Origin: Pegoplata infirma
Lineage: Eukaryota; Arthropoda; Insecta; Diptera; Anthomyiidae
Direction: 5' to 3'
Assembly: GCA_963921195.1 (NCBI GenBank)
Contig: OY992537.1
Span: 144,284,275 to 144,348,274, forward strand
DNA length: 64,000 bases
The notes beneath the pieces are model-generated. The model was not told the origin of the DNA and ran no database searches. It saw only the letters and a program-made list of their open reading frames with translations. The translations under genes and the position numbers were made by a program. This document shows, piece after piece, positions 12,091 to 23,489 of this stretch; the first letter of the stretch is position 1, and each line of letters starts with the position of its first letter.

Positions 12091-12545
12091 ATTTTTGGGA
12101 ACCCGAGTTCAATTCCCGGCCCAGTCGAGAAAAAAAGTTTTTTTTTTTATTTTTTTTAAATAGAAAACACTTTTTTATTGCATTTAATTTATTTAGAACT
12201 AAAAAATTTTCATTTTTGGAATTTTTGCAATCATTTTTAAAAAGATATTTTTCTTTTATATAGTTATATATAACTATATTTGATTTATTATAAAATTATC
12301 TATAATTTTTGGGAACCCGAGTTCGATTCCAGAAAAAAAATATATTTTTTTTATTTTTTTTAAATAGAAAACACCTTTTTATTGCATTTATTTTTTTTAG
12401 AACTAAAATTTTTCCTTTTTTTGAATTTTTGCAATCATTTTTAAAAAATTATATTGCTTTTATATAGTTATATATAACTATATTTAATTTGTTATAAAAT
12501 TATCTATCATTTTTGGGAACCCGAGTTCCGCGGCTGGGTTTTAAA
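12091..12545. repeat. Three direct repeats of about 205-214 bp with a tRNA T-arm-like box
   Basis: The motif GGGAACCCGAGTTC begins at 12097, 12311 and 12515. It is followed in the first copy by AATTCCCGG, which resembles a B box (T-loop GGTTCRANNCC). Between the motifs lies a shared run including AGAAAACACTTTTTTATTGC and AGTTATATATAACTATATTT. Only the first copy has the complete T-arm-like hairpin; copies two and three are cut short after it. I see no A box. Confidence 0.65.
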
Positions 12546-12652
12546 TGTGAGTTACCTAAATCAAACGGACGTAAACATTTCAAATTTAATGTGTTTGTTT
12601 TTGTTTTTTTTTTTACGTCTTGCGCTACGCATTTGATTCTGGTTCGACCCCA

Positions 12653-12713
12653 AAAAAAAAATCATAAAAACTTGGGCGTACTGATTTGAGTTCAGGAAAA
12701 TATGGTCACCCTA
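12653..12713. mobile_element. Solo terminus of the TAGGGTGACCAT element family
   Basis: On the minus strand this reads TAGGGTGACCATATTTTCCT and continues into GTACGCCCAAGTTTTTATG. It aligns with the left end of 30865-34616, where three MITEs have inserted at the position following CCCAAG. It therefore serves as an empty-site reference for those insertions. The other end was not found. Confidence 0.65.
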
Positions 12714-13130
12714 ACTATATAGCCATTGTAACGACGTATTTTCACTGATTGCTGGGATAGAACTCGTGGCGGCCAAGGTTCATTACAAAATATTTTTTTT
12801 TTCACGGCCGATAGATATCAGGCTTTTACTTCATATATGAAATTTTAAGCTGAAAACCAGATTTGTTATATATTTTTTAAAATATCAATATTTTTGTTTA
12901 AGCACTATACAGATTGTTGTTCTGAATATGAAGTGAAATTTAGTTGATTCCGGATTTTGTCACGCAATCGATTAAAGAAAAATAATTATTAGGCCTAAAT
13001 AATATGCAATCTGAAGCATATCCTCACTAGTTTTTCTTTAAAAACTTTAATTCTTTCAAAGTTTTAATGTCATTTTTATTAACTCATTTAAGATTGTGTT
13101 AAAAATGTGTAAATTAAATATATTTATTAA
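12714..13130. other. Unassigned intronic sequence
   Basis: I see nothing assignable here beyond AT-rich text. Confidence 0.35.
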
Positions 13131-13138
13131 AAAAATAG

Positions 13139-13224
13139 CGACGAATTCCCGAAGAAAAAATCCCGGGATTTTAAGAAAAATATTTCCCGGGATTTCCCGG
13201 GAAATTTTTCCCGAATAGAAACCC
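13139..13224. mobile_element. CCCGGG-rich transposon terminus
   Basis: The text contains several TTTCCCGGGAA words and ends AGAAACCCTAG, resembling the termini of 26717-30486 and 56995-57719. No partner end or target duplication was found, so it is a fragment. Confidence 0.5.
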
Positions 13225-14245
13225 TAGTGCAAAGTAATGAGATATCAAAATAAAAAAATATTTCTTTGTTTACAAAAAAATTGGTGGTCAGAAGTATTGG
13301 AGGCCAAAAAATAGGTACTGGTGTCTCCAACTGTATTGATTGACTTTTAGTATTTTTGTGGGTCGTTTGAAAAATTATTTGACAACCGAATAGAAACTTT
13401 TGGAGTATTACCTTCTAGCACGAATCTGTCATCAGAAAACTTGTATCAAATAGCCTTCTCGAGATATAGGCATTTTACTATTTTGTGGGCCAAGCCTTCA
13501 AAACCAACAATTCTTTCAATATTGGAAAAGTGTGTGTTAAAGGAATATATTTTTTTTATTAAAATTTCATATAAAAATCCTAACATATCCAAGAAATCCA
13601 GGCCCGATACGATCAGGGATACCATCAGGTAATGTCAAGGAAGTTGACAACGTTCTTTTTGCAATAAATATCCAAATTTTGCAAGAAATTTTCTTGTTCA
13701 AACCAGATAAGTAAAGTGGACACTCCAATAAAGAGAACCTGAGGTTAAAATTTAAAATCCAATGATTATATCCAAAAATATTTGCAAAAAAAAGTCAAAA
13801 TTATGAACCAAATATGCATATTTTTAAAGATACGTTTTTTGTACCAACTCTAATATTTTTTTGGTAATATTGAGAGAAAAAATGTAAAAGACATTTTCTT
13901 AAGTATTCCTGCCTCCTAAATAAGAATCAGTCATCAGAAAAATTAAATTTCTTAAGATTGAAAAAGTGCGTGTTAAAGTTTTATTATCCCCCCCCCCCAC
14001 TACCTATTTTTTGCAAGAAATCCAGTCTCGATACCATCAGGACATGTAAGGAAGTTCAAAATGTCCTTTTTTTGTATTATTCTTTAACTATTCGAATTGT
14101 GAAAAAAATCCTGTAGATACTCAAATAAAGAGAACGTGAGGTTAAAATCCAAATTTCGTTGAGTATATCCAGAAATATTTGCAAAAGCAAATATCTGATT
14201 TGAACAGTATTTTTTCTTATTTTAAAAATTCGAATAGTTAATTAG
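13225..14245. other. Diverged repeats, no gene
   Basis: A motif around GATACCATCAGG followed by AAGGAAGTT occurs near 13610 and 14030, and inverted near 15385-15440. This suggests an old inverted-repeat element. A run of C lies at 13989-13998. There is no convincing coding sequence. Confidence 0.4.
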
Positions 14246-15353
14246 TAGGGCAAGTACTTTCATGAAAATGCATGGTTTTACTCGGCACTCCTAAACATGA
14301 CATAAGTTAAATATCTATCCGAATCAATAAATTTGCAATAAAATGGCATCGATTTGTAGTTGCATTTGTTTGCATATTTTGGTATAAATGCATATTTTTG
14401 CATATTTTCATATAAATTGCTGTTTTTTTTTTTTCATTTCCTCACCATTTTTTCAATAATCATTTAAAAAACTTAACATAATCCAAAAACGATACACTTT
14501 TTTGTAAAAAATATTATTTTCTTATAGAAATGATATTCTAAGCCAGTTTTTATAGAAATTTGTTTCTGAAAATACAATTTTTAGATTCTAAAAAAAAGTT
14601 TTAAATTTAACAATTTCTTACAGGAAAATTTACTCAGAAATGTCTAGAAATTGACTTAGAAATGTCATTCTCCTGGTCAGGTTGATATTGAATTTTAATG
14701 AAATTGGCTCAGTAGTTAAGAAGTTATGAACACAACCGTGATATTAAGATTGATTTTATCCAGAATTCACATGATGGGCAAAACGTTTAAAACATTTTAA
14801 TAGAGATTGGTAGCCAAAAAAATGTATTTTACAAAGTATTTTTGTGACTCAATAGTTTTTAAACTCAAAAAAAAATTTACACCCCAAAAATATATCTTGA
14901 TTTAAAAAAAAAATGCTTAAGAAGTATTTGACTAAAAATTAAATATTTTCAGTAAAAAATTTTAAACATTTTATTAACGTTAAGTCGATTTTTAACTTTC
15001 TACTTGTTTACTTTAAATTTTATTCCAGAAATATTTTTTGACTCAAAGAAAAAACCTTCTAAAGAAAATTTTTTCAATTAAAATTTTTTATAACAAAATG
15101 TGTCAATAAAAAAATATTCCACTCAAAAAAAAAAAAAAATTGTATAATATTGACGAGGACGTTAAAGTATTTGAAAAAAAAACTATTTTTTGTTAACATA
15201 GCTAGTTTTTAGTAAAAGCAGTTCATTTTTAATACATATTTTTTTAATTTTAAGTGCATATTTATTGAATTTTTTAGTGCATATTTTTGATTTTTAGAAG
15301 CATATTATAGGCACATATTTTCGATTTTTAGATGCATGAAAGTACTTGCCCTA
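14246..15353. mobile_element. TIR element, 1.1 kb, with perfect 19-bp ends
   Basis: TAGGGCAAGTACTTTCATG at 14246 is exactly inverted at 15335-15353. The flanks do not give a clean duplication, so the superfamily is open. Subterminal TGCATATTTT words recur near both ends (14370-14420, 15240-15335), a usual place for transposase-binding repeats. It is non-coding. Confidence 0.72.
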
Positions 15354-16399
15354 GTTATAAGGATAAAACAAAAAAAAAATACATTTCTAACTTCCTTACA
15401 ATGTTCTGATGGTATTCCTGATCTTATCGAGGCCGGATTTTTTTGAAAAGTTATGTAATTTTGTAGGGAAGAGGAATAAAAAGACAACATTTACGCTTTT
15501 TTAATATCAACAGAATTCTTGGATTTGGGGGCTTGATTCACAAAAAATTCAAATTCCCATATCTCGAGCAGGCCATTTAATAAAACTTTTTTATTTAAAA
15601 TCTAATATTTATTTAAATATCAGAAAAAGGTCTAACATTAAAATTAATATAAAAATATTGTTTAATAAACACAATTTTTTTAATTAAAAAAGAGTTTTTA
15701 TTTGAATATTCATTAAATATTTTTTGGGGATTTTATATAATTTGTAGGGTATTTTTGGGGATTTCATTTGTCAAATTGGGGACAAGAGCCAAATTTTCTG
15801 GCAACACTGGTAATAAGCAATAACAAATAACAATAATAAAAAAGCAAAACCATATGGTTAGAATAGCGTCTTTTTTGTGAAGTGTTTATTTTTGTAAGAA
15901 TAAAGGTAGAACACAAAAATGGAAAAATACGTCTCACCTTATAAGTTGTTGATATTTTGAAATGAAATATTTGTAGACGAAAAGTTAATACTCCAATAGA
16001 TTGTAGTTAATTAACACTTTCTTACACAACTAATATAAATTGTTTTATGTTTCTATTTCATTTTCACTGTTTTTTTTAATATTTTAGTAGAGCACTTTAA
16101 AATATTTTTATTTTGACACTTTATCCTTGGGGGTTGCCAGAACCAGCAAAATTAAACGAAAAATAAAAAGTAAATAAAACTTCCAGCTTCCCAGATACCA
16201 TTTGTAAAACTAGCACCACCTTTAAACGTCAAAAAACTGACTCTTGCATGTATACGTTTTTGAAAAGTTAAAAATAGATTGATTAAGTTCGTTTCTCCTA
16301 AATGTTCGTTAAGATTTTAATTTTACACACCAACAGTGACAATCGAAGAGTGCTGACGAAGGAGGTGTGGCTTCTTCCGAAAGCTTTCGACATCTCCAC
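15354..16399. other. Unassigned intronic sequence with element debris
   Basis: The inverse of the GATACCATCAGG motif lies near 15385-15440. A possible transposon end, CCAGTGTTGCCAGAAAATTT on the minus strand, lies near 15790-15810 without a partner. I see no gene. Confidence 0.35.
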
Positions 16400-16402
16400 T
16401 TA

Positions 16403-17107
16403 TAGTATGTTTCCAGTGGCATGATTTGGGCAAATCAGAGTGTTTTGAGGAAATCATATCATTTTCTACATGTTTTCCCATACATTTTTCATATGCGCAA
16501 AACATCTCAAATTGGGTGTTTTGGTACAAAACATGTCGACTTTTTAAACTCACCACCAGTCAATCAAGCCGACCCAACATTTTCGGCGGCGGCGGCTCGA
16601 CCAATTTTGCTCAGCGGCGGCTCAGTGTCGGCTGAACTTTTTTGTTCTATTTTTGTTGTAAAATCTGTTTTTTGAAAGGCGGCGGCGCGAAAAAAGGTTA
16701 AAAATTAGCCGGCGGCGCCGCGCAGCCGATTTTGAGCCGGTCGGCTTGATTCACTGCTCACCACTTGTTTTGGTCAGTGCTACACTGTATTTTATATTCG
16801 AAAATGAAAGCTACTCATTCATAGTGAGTGTTTGCTAGAAGAAGAAGACATTTTATTTTTTTTTATTATTAAAATAATTTACAATTAGTTGTTAAACATC
16901 TTTATTTAATTATAATAAACTACAAAATTAATTGTTTTTGGTAATTATTTTCCTAATTTTGTTGTTTTAACTATTTTGTGGAGAAAACGTCAAATTAATT
17001 ACGAAAATTCGTAATTAGTTTGACGTTGCAAATCACTTCAACTTGAGTGGAAACAGCTCGAAGTGTTTTGCTCAAATCAAGTGTTTTTGATCTGAATGGA
17101 AACATGG
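16403..17107. mobile_element. Half of the foldback family seen at 4414-6317
   Basis: After TTA at 16400-16402 the left arm TAGTATGTTTCCAGTGGCAT is present in full and runs to the hairpin centre near 17107. The right arm is absent. The arm is interrupted by the GC-rich MITE 16557-16756. Identity to the 4414 copy is high on inspection. Confidence 0.78.
16557..16756. mobile_element. GC-rich 200-bp hAT-like MITE with perfect 8-bp target
   Basis: The ends CAGTCAATCAAGCCGACC and its near-perfect inverse (GGTCGGCTTGATTCACTG) are flanked by CTCACCAC at 16549-16556 and 16757-16764. The interior is dominated by GGCGGCGGC and GCGCCG words, in striking contrast to the AT-rich surroundings. Confidence 0.88.
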
Positions 17108-17850
17108 TTTTAGCCTGTGTTGTTAATTATTTTTTTTTCCACATTTTCTCATTGTACAACAAAAATTAATATTTCTCAGAAATAATTAATACCCACCAAA
17201 ATTTGGCATTACTAGTAATGGGTTTTGTAATCCGAAACAGATGTTAATAAGTACCCAGTCAGAAAAATACAATCGCAAAAGCGTTGTGAAAGCGTTGTAG
17301 ACGGTTGTACGAGCTTTCTGTATACCAACTTCAAAGCGCCTTCAGATGATCCGAATGATAACATCGATCTACGCTAGGTTTAAAGCGTTTTAAAAGCGAT
17401 GTAAAAAAGTGCTTTGAGAACGTTTTTTTTAAGTCATCAAAGCGCTTTAAAGAGCGAAAGTACAGAATTTCTGTTTTAGTTCGGTTATAATAATTTGTTT
17501 GATACAAAGTGAAATCCGAAAAAAAAGTTTTTGTACTTAAAAAAAATTTTCAAAAAAATTTTCGAAACTTAGAAAATTAAAAAAAAATCTAAAAACATTT
17601 TTTATGATTTTTTTTACTTAAAAAAGAAAATTGACAAAAAATTGTTATTTAAAAATAGTTTCGAAACTTAGAAATTTTTTTTAAAAAAAAAAAATAAATA
17701 TAAAGAACTCTTAAAACGCTTTTCGAATACGCTCGCAAAGCGTTCCAAAAAAACGTTTTGAGATTGCTTTTTTTTTGTTATGGAGCTTTCAGAACACTTT
17801 TCAAAAACGCTCGCAAAGCGTTTGAAAATAGCGTTTTGAGAATGCTTTTT

Positions 17851-18474
17851 TATACCCTCCACTTAGTGATAGAGGGTATATATAAGTTTGTCATTCCGTT
17901 TGTAACTCATCGAAATATCGATCTGCGACCCCATAAAGTATATATATTCATGATGCCCGATCGATTTTAAGACATTCTAGCGATGTCCGTCTGTCCGTCT
18001 GTCCGTCTGTCTGTCTGTTGAAAATGCTCTCGCGGACAAAATATTGCACAGAGATGACTGAAACTTAACATATTTATTGGAAGTTCTCCCGAGAAGTTTG
18101 GTATTGCATTTGAGCGATATCGGTTCAGCGGTTCAAAAGTTATGAACGAAAATGTAAGCACACCTCAAAAATTTCAGTACATTCAACATAACCTAAAAAT
18201 ACAAAATGCTTTAATTTGGCTTCTGGTTGACATATGTGAACATAATTAAACACCAAATGGTATTTAAACAAGTACGAACATATTTTTTGACAAAAAAAGA
18301 AAAAAATCGCGGATTTTTTTCAACAACATTTTTTTTCGCGAATTTTTTTTTTTTCAAAAAATTTTTTTTTTTAAAAAGTAATTTCCTTTTAAATAAAGTT
18401 TTTTGCAATAATCTTTTTGAAATTGTGGAGGGTATCACTACATTCGGCAAGGCCGAATTTAACTTTTTTACTTG
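17851..18474 (-). mobile_element. Helentron/DINE-like repeat, copy 1
   Basis: One edge is a stem-loop TATACCCTCCACTTAGTGAT...GAGGGTATATA. The other holds the hairpin ATTCGGCAAGGCCGAAT followed by ACTTTTTTACTTG. A (GTCT/GTCC)n microsatellite lies at 17985-18020. The two terminal hairpins and internal microsatellite recall DINE-1/Helentron elements, but no diagnostic Helitron ends are visible, so the class is tentative. Two further copies lie at 51735-52715 and 54365-54986, in the opposite orientation. Confidence 0.6.
17985..18022. repeat. (GTCTGTCC)n microsatellite
   Basis: GTCCGTCT and GTCTGTCT units repeat over about 38 bp. Counterparts on the other strand are at 52548-52582 and 54818-54848 within the same element family. 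Confidence 0.85.
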
Positions 18475-19907
18475 TTTTTGTTACAGAGCTTTCAGAACGC
18501 TTTTTTTTTAGAACCGTCGTCAATTTCTGCTTGGGTAGTTACTTATTGAATGAAACAGAGTATGGAGATAAATAAGTATTTACTGACTCGGATTACTTAT
18601 AAAGCACTGTGGTTCCAAATCCAAATCTAGGTGGACAAAAGTCTAAAAAGTTTGAATCTTTAAATTAAAAAAAGGTAGGTGTTTTAAATAGCTAACAACA
18701 TGCCTAGACTAAACGCAAAATAATTTCATTATATAAGGTCTTTAACTTTGTCTCAGCAGAACTAGAACATCAATGTTTGTTCACCGAAATTTTTGTATTT
18801 GAAAATTAAGGAAATCAATACAAAACTAAGTAGCTTATAACAAGTGAATTATTTCCAGGAGATTTCCGTGGATTATATTTAATATAGCCATGGGTATATA
18901 CTTATTTAAAAAATTTTCATTGGTTCGTAAATCTTTCGTGTTATCTTGATATCGATTTTTAAAGTTAGGGTCATAAGTAAATAAAAAAAAAATTAGATTA
19001 TTAATCTTTCAAAGCTTGCCGAAAAAAACCGCTCCAAGTTGCGGGCAAGCCACTATATACATTAGGGGTGGGATAGTGCACGAGTTTCCGATTTCGACCC
19101 GCTAGAACCGCTTATTTTGTGAGGTTCGTAAAAATAATGCATGAGCCAAAAAATGGGGCAGGTCGGATAGGATCTAGGGGTCGCTCATCGGGGTCAAAGT
19201 TGGTCGTAAAGGGAAAAAAAACACAAAAAGCCCCGCAACTTCTCTGGTTTTGCCCCTAACGGGGTCAAATGTGAGACCTACCCCCATTATTTTTTCCTCC
19301 CGAACATTTTTGCCGAACATACCTAAGCCTTATCTCCACTTCCTAAGGGGGCTCCCATACAAAGGTTTAGTTTTTTAAAAAATTTGCTCCTACCTCTCTA
19401 GCAGTCCAAGGAGTGACCCTAGAGGAACCAAATAAATGATCAACCCCCAATATTTTTTCAACCCCAACATTTTCTTGGAACATACCTACCCTCTATCTTC
19501 AACCCTTAGGGTGGTCCCCATACATTTTTTTTATTTTTTCTTAATTTGTTTTATTACATCAGCTCCTACCGGTCCAATGGTGCCTCCTAGAGGGGTCATT
19601 AGCAAGACCGACCCCCATTTATTTTCAGCCCCCAACATTTCTTCTGAATATGCCACTTCCCTATCTCCAATTCCTAAGGGGTCTCCCACACAAAATGACA
19701 TTTTTATAAAATTTGCTCCCCCCGCTCTAACTGGCACAGGGGTGACCTTAGAGAAGTTAAATGTATGACTGACCCCCATTAATTTTTCAGCCCCAACATT
19801 TTCTTAAGGGGGTCCCCACACATTTTTTTCTTTTTTTGTAAAATCAGATCTTATCGCTCCCATGGTGCCTCCTAGGGATAGGAAATGCAGACTTACCCCC
19901 ATTAGTT

Positions 19908-20131
19908 ATATATATAATATATAATAGTTTTGATCACATGATCAATTATTTTTATTTATTCTTTCCATTTATTTACAACTCATTTTTAATAAATTCAACC
20001 TAACCGAGAACTGGTAACAATGACCGTCGTCTCGTTGTAGCGAAAAAAACCAAGGGTTCTGGTGGGAATCGAACCCACGACCCCCACGTTGAAAGGCTAG
20101 CACGCTACCAACTAGCCTACGGAGGCCCCAA
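19908..20131 (-). mobile_element. tRNA-derived SINE
   Basis: On the minus strand the 5' end carries an A box (TAGGCTAGTTGGTAG) and a B box inside a perfect T-arm (GTGGGTTCGATTCCCAC, about 20059-20075). A tRNA-unrelated body and an A-rich, then AT-repeat tail follow, ending near 19908. CCATTAGTT (19899-19907) and CCATTTAGTT (20132-20141) are the likely target duplication. By position the anticodon loop would be CTTTCAA (anticodon TTC, Glu), but the acceptor and anticodon stems mispair, so it is not a functional tRNA. Confidence 0.75.
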
Positions 20132-20331
20132 CCATTTAGTTTTTGCCCCCCACATTTTTTCCGAACATATCTACGGCGTATTTCCACTTTGTAAGGGTTC
20201 TCCCCTTAGTAAAACAAAATTCGTAATGGTACTGGAACCCAACGTTGGAGTGTTTAGAATTTACAAAAGTACAATAAGTAGCAAAACTTTTTTTATAAAA
20301 TCAGCTCTTACCACTCCTATAGTTCCTCTTA

Positions 20332-23300
20332 TAGTGCGTTTACATTGGATTTCTAATCTAGTAAATTGCGATTTTAATCTACTTTGCAATCTGTACCGTT
20401 TACATTGGCATTTTTTACATTTAAGAAGATTAGGTTAGGTTGTAGGTTGTAAGTGGCTGCTGACGTTTTACGTCAACACACGTAGACTCTGAGGTCCATT
20501 GTGATACCACGGGATCGTAATAGGTTTCCCTACTAGTCCCTGTCGTTAAAACCAGTTTGAGCTTCTTATGAAACTCCTTAGATGTTGAATTTTGACATCC
20601 GACAAATCAGAAAGATCGTACAGCTCCCTAGATCCCAGTGAAGCAAGTCGCTGACCAGAAAGTGCCGGGCAATGGCAAATAAAGTGTTCGATAGTTTCCA
20701 ACTCCTCTTCATCCATGCAACTCCGGCAAAAGTCATTCAACGGCACATTTAACCGCTCTGCGTGCTTCCCTATAAGACAGTGTCCGGTAATTATAGAAAC
20801 CACCGTCGAAATCTCTCCTCTTGGAAGCGATATCAGCTCACTTGTGCGCCCCTGATTAAGAGAAGGCCAAATCAGTCGTGTTGTCTCACACGTCCATCCA
20901 TTTGCCCATCTTTGATTAGTCTCCGTCGCAGAACAAAGCCGTAGGTTTTGCTTGCAAGTTTCTAGAGGCATACCAACACATTCCAATTCTGTTGGAACCT
21001 GTAAGGTAGTTCCTAGTCTTGCAAGCTCATCGGCTTTGCAATTCCCTGGAATGTCTCTGTGCCCTGGGACCCATATGAGTCGTATAACTGCTTGGCCATC
21101 TCATTTAAAGACGTGCGGCAGTTAAGGGCAGATCTTGTTTTCAGAAACATTGAATCCAGGGACTTGACTGCGGCTTGACTGTCAGTATAGATGTTGACTG
21201 CGGTTGTAGACAAGACATTGCAGCTCAACCAGTCAACCACTTCCTTTATTGCCAGCATCTCTGCCTGGTAAACACTGCAATGATCTGGTAATCTACGAGC
21301 CAGGCTCAACCCAAGCTCTTCCGAATAGACTCCAAAGCCCACTTGTTCGTGCAGCCTCGATCCATCTGTGTAAAAATTTATGGTAGCTCCACTACCCGGA
21401 GTATCCCCCATCCAAGACTCCCTGGATGGTATCATAGTGGTAAAGTGGCGCTCAAAGAGGCTCAAAGAGGGAGCACAATCCACATTTTGTGGTATTGTTA
21501 TCTTTTTCAAGATCGCGCTATGGCCACAATCGCTGCTCCTCCATTGCAGCGTGCTATTAAGTCGAATTGCCGACGCAGCTGCATACTGCCTACCCAATAT
21601 GTCCAAGGGTATCAGGTGAAGGAGGATTTCTAATGCAGCCGTAGGTGTAGTACGAAGAGCACCAGTGATGCACATTGACGCCATTCTCTGTACCTTCGTG
21701 ATAAAGACACAGTTCGCTTTTGTTTCTAAAGCAGGCCACCAGACAATGATTCCATACAGCAAAATTGGACGCACCACTGCTGTATAGATCCAATGAACGA
21801 CTCGAGGGCTAAAACCCCATCGTTTTCCAATGGCCCTTTTACAGGAATACAAAGCAATCGTTGCTTTTCTCACCCGTTCCTCAATATTAGGCCTGAAATT
21901 CAGCTTCCTATCTAGAAATACTCCAAGATACTTGGCTCCATCTGAGAAGGTGATTTCAGTACCGTCCAGAGAAATAGGATCAAAAGCAGGAATCTTATTT
22001 TTCCTTGTAAATAAAACAAGCTCTGTTTTACTAGGATTAACTCCTAGACCACAGTCTCTTGCCCATTTAGACAGATCTTTCAGAGAACCCTGAAGAATGT
22101 CCCGCAATGTTGGCAGATGCTTCCCCTTTACCGCTATCGCGACATCGTCAGCATATGCAACAACATGACAACCACGTGCTTCTAGAGATAGTAGCATTGA
22201 ATTCAGTGCCAGGTTCCAAAGAAGCGGCGAAAGAACACCTCCTTGTGGTGTGCCCCTATTGACAAATCGAGATATGACGGACGCTCCCAATTCAGACGTT
22301 ATACGTCTACTGGCAAGTAGGCTTTCCACCATTAAAACGATTTCACGCTTTACTCCCAGACCAGACAATGCCACTATTATCGATTCTGGGATGACATTAT
22401 TAAAAGCCCCCTCAATATCAAGAAAGGCCACCATAGTGTACTCCTTTACCGAAAGCGATCTCTCGATGGTACCAACGAGCTCATGAAGAGCTGTTTCCGT
22501 TGATCTACCCTTGCTGTATGCATGTTGCTTTGTCGAAAGCAACCTCGGGTCAATCACTCTACGCAAATATGAGTCTATCATTCGTTCCATTGTCTTTAAC
22601 AAAAAAGAAGACAGACTAATTGGTCTGAAATCCTTTGGAGCTGTGTGGGAACTTTTCCCAGCCTTCGGGATAAATACGACTCTGGTATCCCTCCATTTTA
22701 AAGGAATATACGACCAGTTGATGCATGCTGTGTATAGATTATACAGCAACGGGGCTATATAGTCCGACACTTGCTGCAACTCAGCCGGGATTATACCATC
22801 AGGTCCCGGGGATTTATAGGGCCTGAAGCTTTTTATCGCCCAGATTAATGTTGGCATATTTATTATTTCCGAAGCAATTACAGATGCTTGGGCGTCAGAA
22901 CGTTCCAAAGCTTGAAACGGCGTCATGGAATTGCCCGGAAAATGCGTGTTTAAAAGGAGATCCAGCGACTCTCCACTGGAGGAAGACCACACCCCATTAG
23001 GATCTTTCAGTAATCCCAGGGTGCAAGGAGAAGAAGCAAGAACCTTAAGAAGATTAAGATTGACATTTATAACAACAAGTTGGTAATAAATGTGTGTGAC
23101 TGCGTCAAAAGACAGCGACGGTAGTTAGTCGTCGTATGATTAACAAGGACAATGACGGCGCTTACAAATAACAATGACGGCGGCATACACATACTTGGCG
23201 GCGTCATCAAAACGGCAGGCTTTGTGTCGGTGTTTTTCAGTGTTGGAAAATGCAAATAATAGAAATACAGAGTTGTATCTAACTTTACCAGATTGCGTTT

Positions 23301-23391
23301 GCCGATTAGAGTCTAAACTACTAGATTGAAAAAAATAAATTTGTATGGGCAATCTAATAGATTGAAACTGGATTGGAGCCACAATCTCATT
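20332..23391. mobile_element. 437-bp non-coding element, copy 2, split by a LINE
   Basis: TTA flanks the element (20329-20331, 23392-23394). Removing the LINE and one copy of its 12-bp duplication leaves 436 bp colinear with 242-678 in reverse. The opposite arm of the host element (24525-24560) shows the same place without this insertion, which confirms the boundaries. Confidence 0.82.
20433..23044 (-). pseudogene. 5'-truncated LINE copy (LOA-like), minus strand
   Basis: This is the 3' half of the family whose full-length copy is at 42928-48113. It covers the part of ORF2 from just before the reverse transcriptase through RNase H and the C-terminal zinc motif, then the 3' UTR with a CCTAA-type tail. 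The 12-bp duplication TTAAGAAGATTA is at 20421-20432 and 23045-23056. Reading frames 22992-21013 and 20986-20546 are split by a 4-base deletion in RNase H near 21086 (TAAC missing relative to 47457-47463). Otherwise the copies differ at only a handful of residues over more than 600, so the insertion is recent. It lacks the endonuclease and ORF1 and cannot move itself. Confidence 0.95.
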
Positions 23392-23489
23392 TTAGGGACG
23401 GGAAATGCAGACTGACCCCCTATATCTGCCATGCAAACATCATATTTATGAACTTCAATTAAAAAAAGTGTTTGAAACCAAATACGCAA

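Larger units (their letters stand above)
17254..18535. mobile_element. CCCAGnCAGAAA element, copy 1 (TA target)
   Basis: The ends CCCAGTCAGAAAAATAC and TTTCTGCTTGGG are flanked by TA (17252-17253, 18536-18537). The interior has AAAGCGCTTTAAAAGCG-type words. Related copies start at 53688 and 55558. A Helentron-like repeat (17851-18474) has inserted into it. Confidence 0.7.

Noticed and set aside
19436..19779. Open frames on both strands (also 24798-25207)
   Set aside because: They arise from GACCCCC/TAGGGGTC arm repeats and occur symmetrically in both inverted arms, as expected of repeats.
20060..20128. A functional tRNA gene on the minus strand
   Set aside because: The T-arm and boxes are good, but acceptor and anticodon stems mispair, and target duplications plus an A-rich tail show a SINE head.
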